Shown: piece by piece, positions 4,837 through 5,144 of the stretch
Position numbering within the stretch: the stretch's first letter is position 1
Layout: each line of letters begins with the position of its first letter
Assembly: GCA_030696235.1 (NCBI GenBank)
Contig: JAUYSN010000249.1
Span: forward strand, 1-5,144
Source of the DNA: Sulfuricella sp.
GTDB taxonomy: Bacteria; Pseudomonadota; Gammaproteobacteria; Burkholderiales; Sulfuricellaceae
DNA length: 5,144 bases
Direction of reading: 5' to 3'
The notes under the pieces: generated by a model
What the model saw: only the letters and a program-made list of their open reading frames with translations
Database searches by the model: none
Told to the model about the DNA's origin: nothing
Program-made: the position numbers and the translations under genes

Positions 4837-5144
4837 ATGCACGAACCCGCCATCAAAACCACCCTCACCCTGCCGACGCAGGAGGTCTATTACCGCCTCT
4901 ACCGCTTTGACAGCGCCCCGCCGCGCCGCCTGCTGCTGCTCCACGGCGGCGGCGTGGCGGGCAGGATCACCTGGGGCGGCATCCTGCCACACCTTAAGCA
5001 CTGGAACGAAATCCTCGTGCCCGACCTGCGCGGCACCGGCAAAACCCGTTACCCCGACCACAAGGACCACAGCTTCGAAGCCCATGAAGTGGTGGCTGAC
5101 CTCACGACCCTGCTCGACCATCTGACTTGGGAAAAATTCGACCT
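4837..5144 (+). CDS. Alpha/beta-hydrolase fold protein, N-terminal part (truncated by window edge)
   Basis: An open frame starts at ATG 4837 and runs to the right edge, giving 102 residues plus two bases. It reads as the beginning of an alpha/beta hydrolase: an N-terminal strand pair (IKTTLTLPTQEVYYRLYRF), strand RRLLLLHGGG (30-39) with the HGG oxyanion-hole turn, then the strand and turn ILVPDLRGTGKT (59-70), which matches the usual D-x-R-G-x-G-x-S/T segment, and a helix EAHEVVADLTTLLDHL (81-96). The nucleophile elbow and the rest of the triad lie beyond the window, so the reaction (esterase, lactonase, peptidase or dehalogenase) cannot be told. No Shine-Dalgarno sequence precedes the ATG; seven A are directly upstream and the hairpin occupies the rest of the gap. 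It probably depends on readthrough from the fumarase gene, from which it is 82 nt away. GC-rich codon use matches fumarase. Confidence 0.85.
   Translation, partial: MHEPAIKTTLTLPTQEVYYRLYRFDSAPPRRLLLLHGGGVAGRITWGGILPHLKHWNEILVPDLRGTGKTRYPDHKDHSFEAHEVVADLTTLLDHLTWEKFD

Noticed and set aside
3924..4868. Long open frame (314 codons) on the minus strand opposite fumarase
   Set aside because: It is antisense to an unmistakable fumarase, has a low-complexity His/Val/Gly/Asp composition typical of GC-rich shadow frames, and crosses the intergenic hairpin and the start of the hydrolase gene.
1..5144. CRISPR array, tRNA, rRNA, insertion sequence or phage genes
   Set aside because: I saw no regularly spaced direct repeats, no transposase or integrase motifs and no recognisable structural RNA sequences.

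Overview
The window looks like chromosomal DNA from a proteobacterium, most likely a betaproteobacterium. This rests on the fused 508-residue class I fumarase, the HPF/RaiA protein with a C-terminal cold-shock domain, the twin-CBS protein and strong Shine-Dalgarno sequences. It is an impression from gene content, not a database result. GC content is uneven: I count about 47% over 421-840 (the receiver gene), while two sampled 60-base blocks inside the fumarase gene are about 70%.

Layout. Five genes lie on the minus strand. From right to left they are an MBL-fold hydrolase (2227-3171), a twin-CBS protein (1672-2121), an HPF-CSD ribosome-associated protein (1105-1653), a stand-alone receiver domain with an unusual cysteine-rich insertion (414-836), and the N-terminal part of a lipoprotein running off the left edge (1-293). 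Two genes lie on the plus strand, diverging from the MBL gene across only 56 bp: class I fumarase (3228-4754) and the N-terminal part of an alpha/beta hydrolase running off the right edge (4837-5144). The two edge genes are incomplete but clear.

Starts. For the receiver, CBS, HPF-CSD and MBL genes, the longest possible reading frame begins upstream of the start I prefer. In each case a ribosome binding site points to an internal ATG. In the HPF-CSD gene the two candidate ATGs are only 6 nt apart, and Shine-Dalgarno spacing decides between them.

How the genes may work together. The CBS and HPF-CSD genes are 18 nt apart and are almost certainly co-transcribed. A CBS pair commonly senses adenine nucleotides and HPF/RaiA proteins bind and stabilise idle ribosomes, so the pair plausibly links energy state to ribosome hibernation. 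Fumarase is a TCA-cycle enzyme. Its downstream hydrolase is probably in the same transcript, separated by a long hairpin that fills the whole gap.

Most unusual features. (1) The receiver protein keeps all the phosphorylation residues but carries five cysteines in an insertion between beta-4 and beta-5. (2) The 268-bp region upstream of the receiver gene holds five separate inverted repeats. (3) A 77-nt near-continuous hairpin lies between fumarase and the hydrolase and is built from degenerate CGCAAGG-like units.
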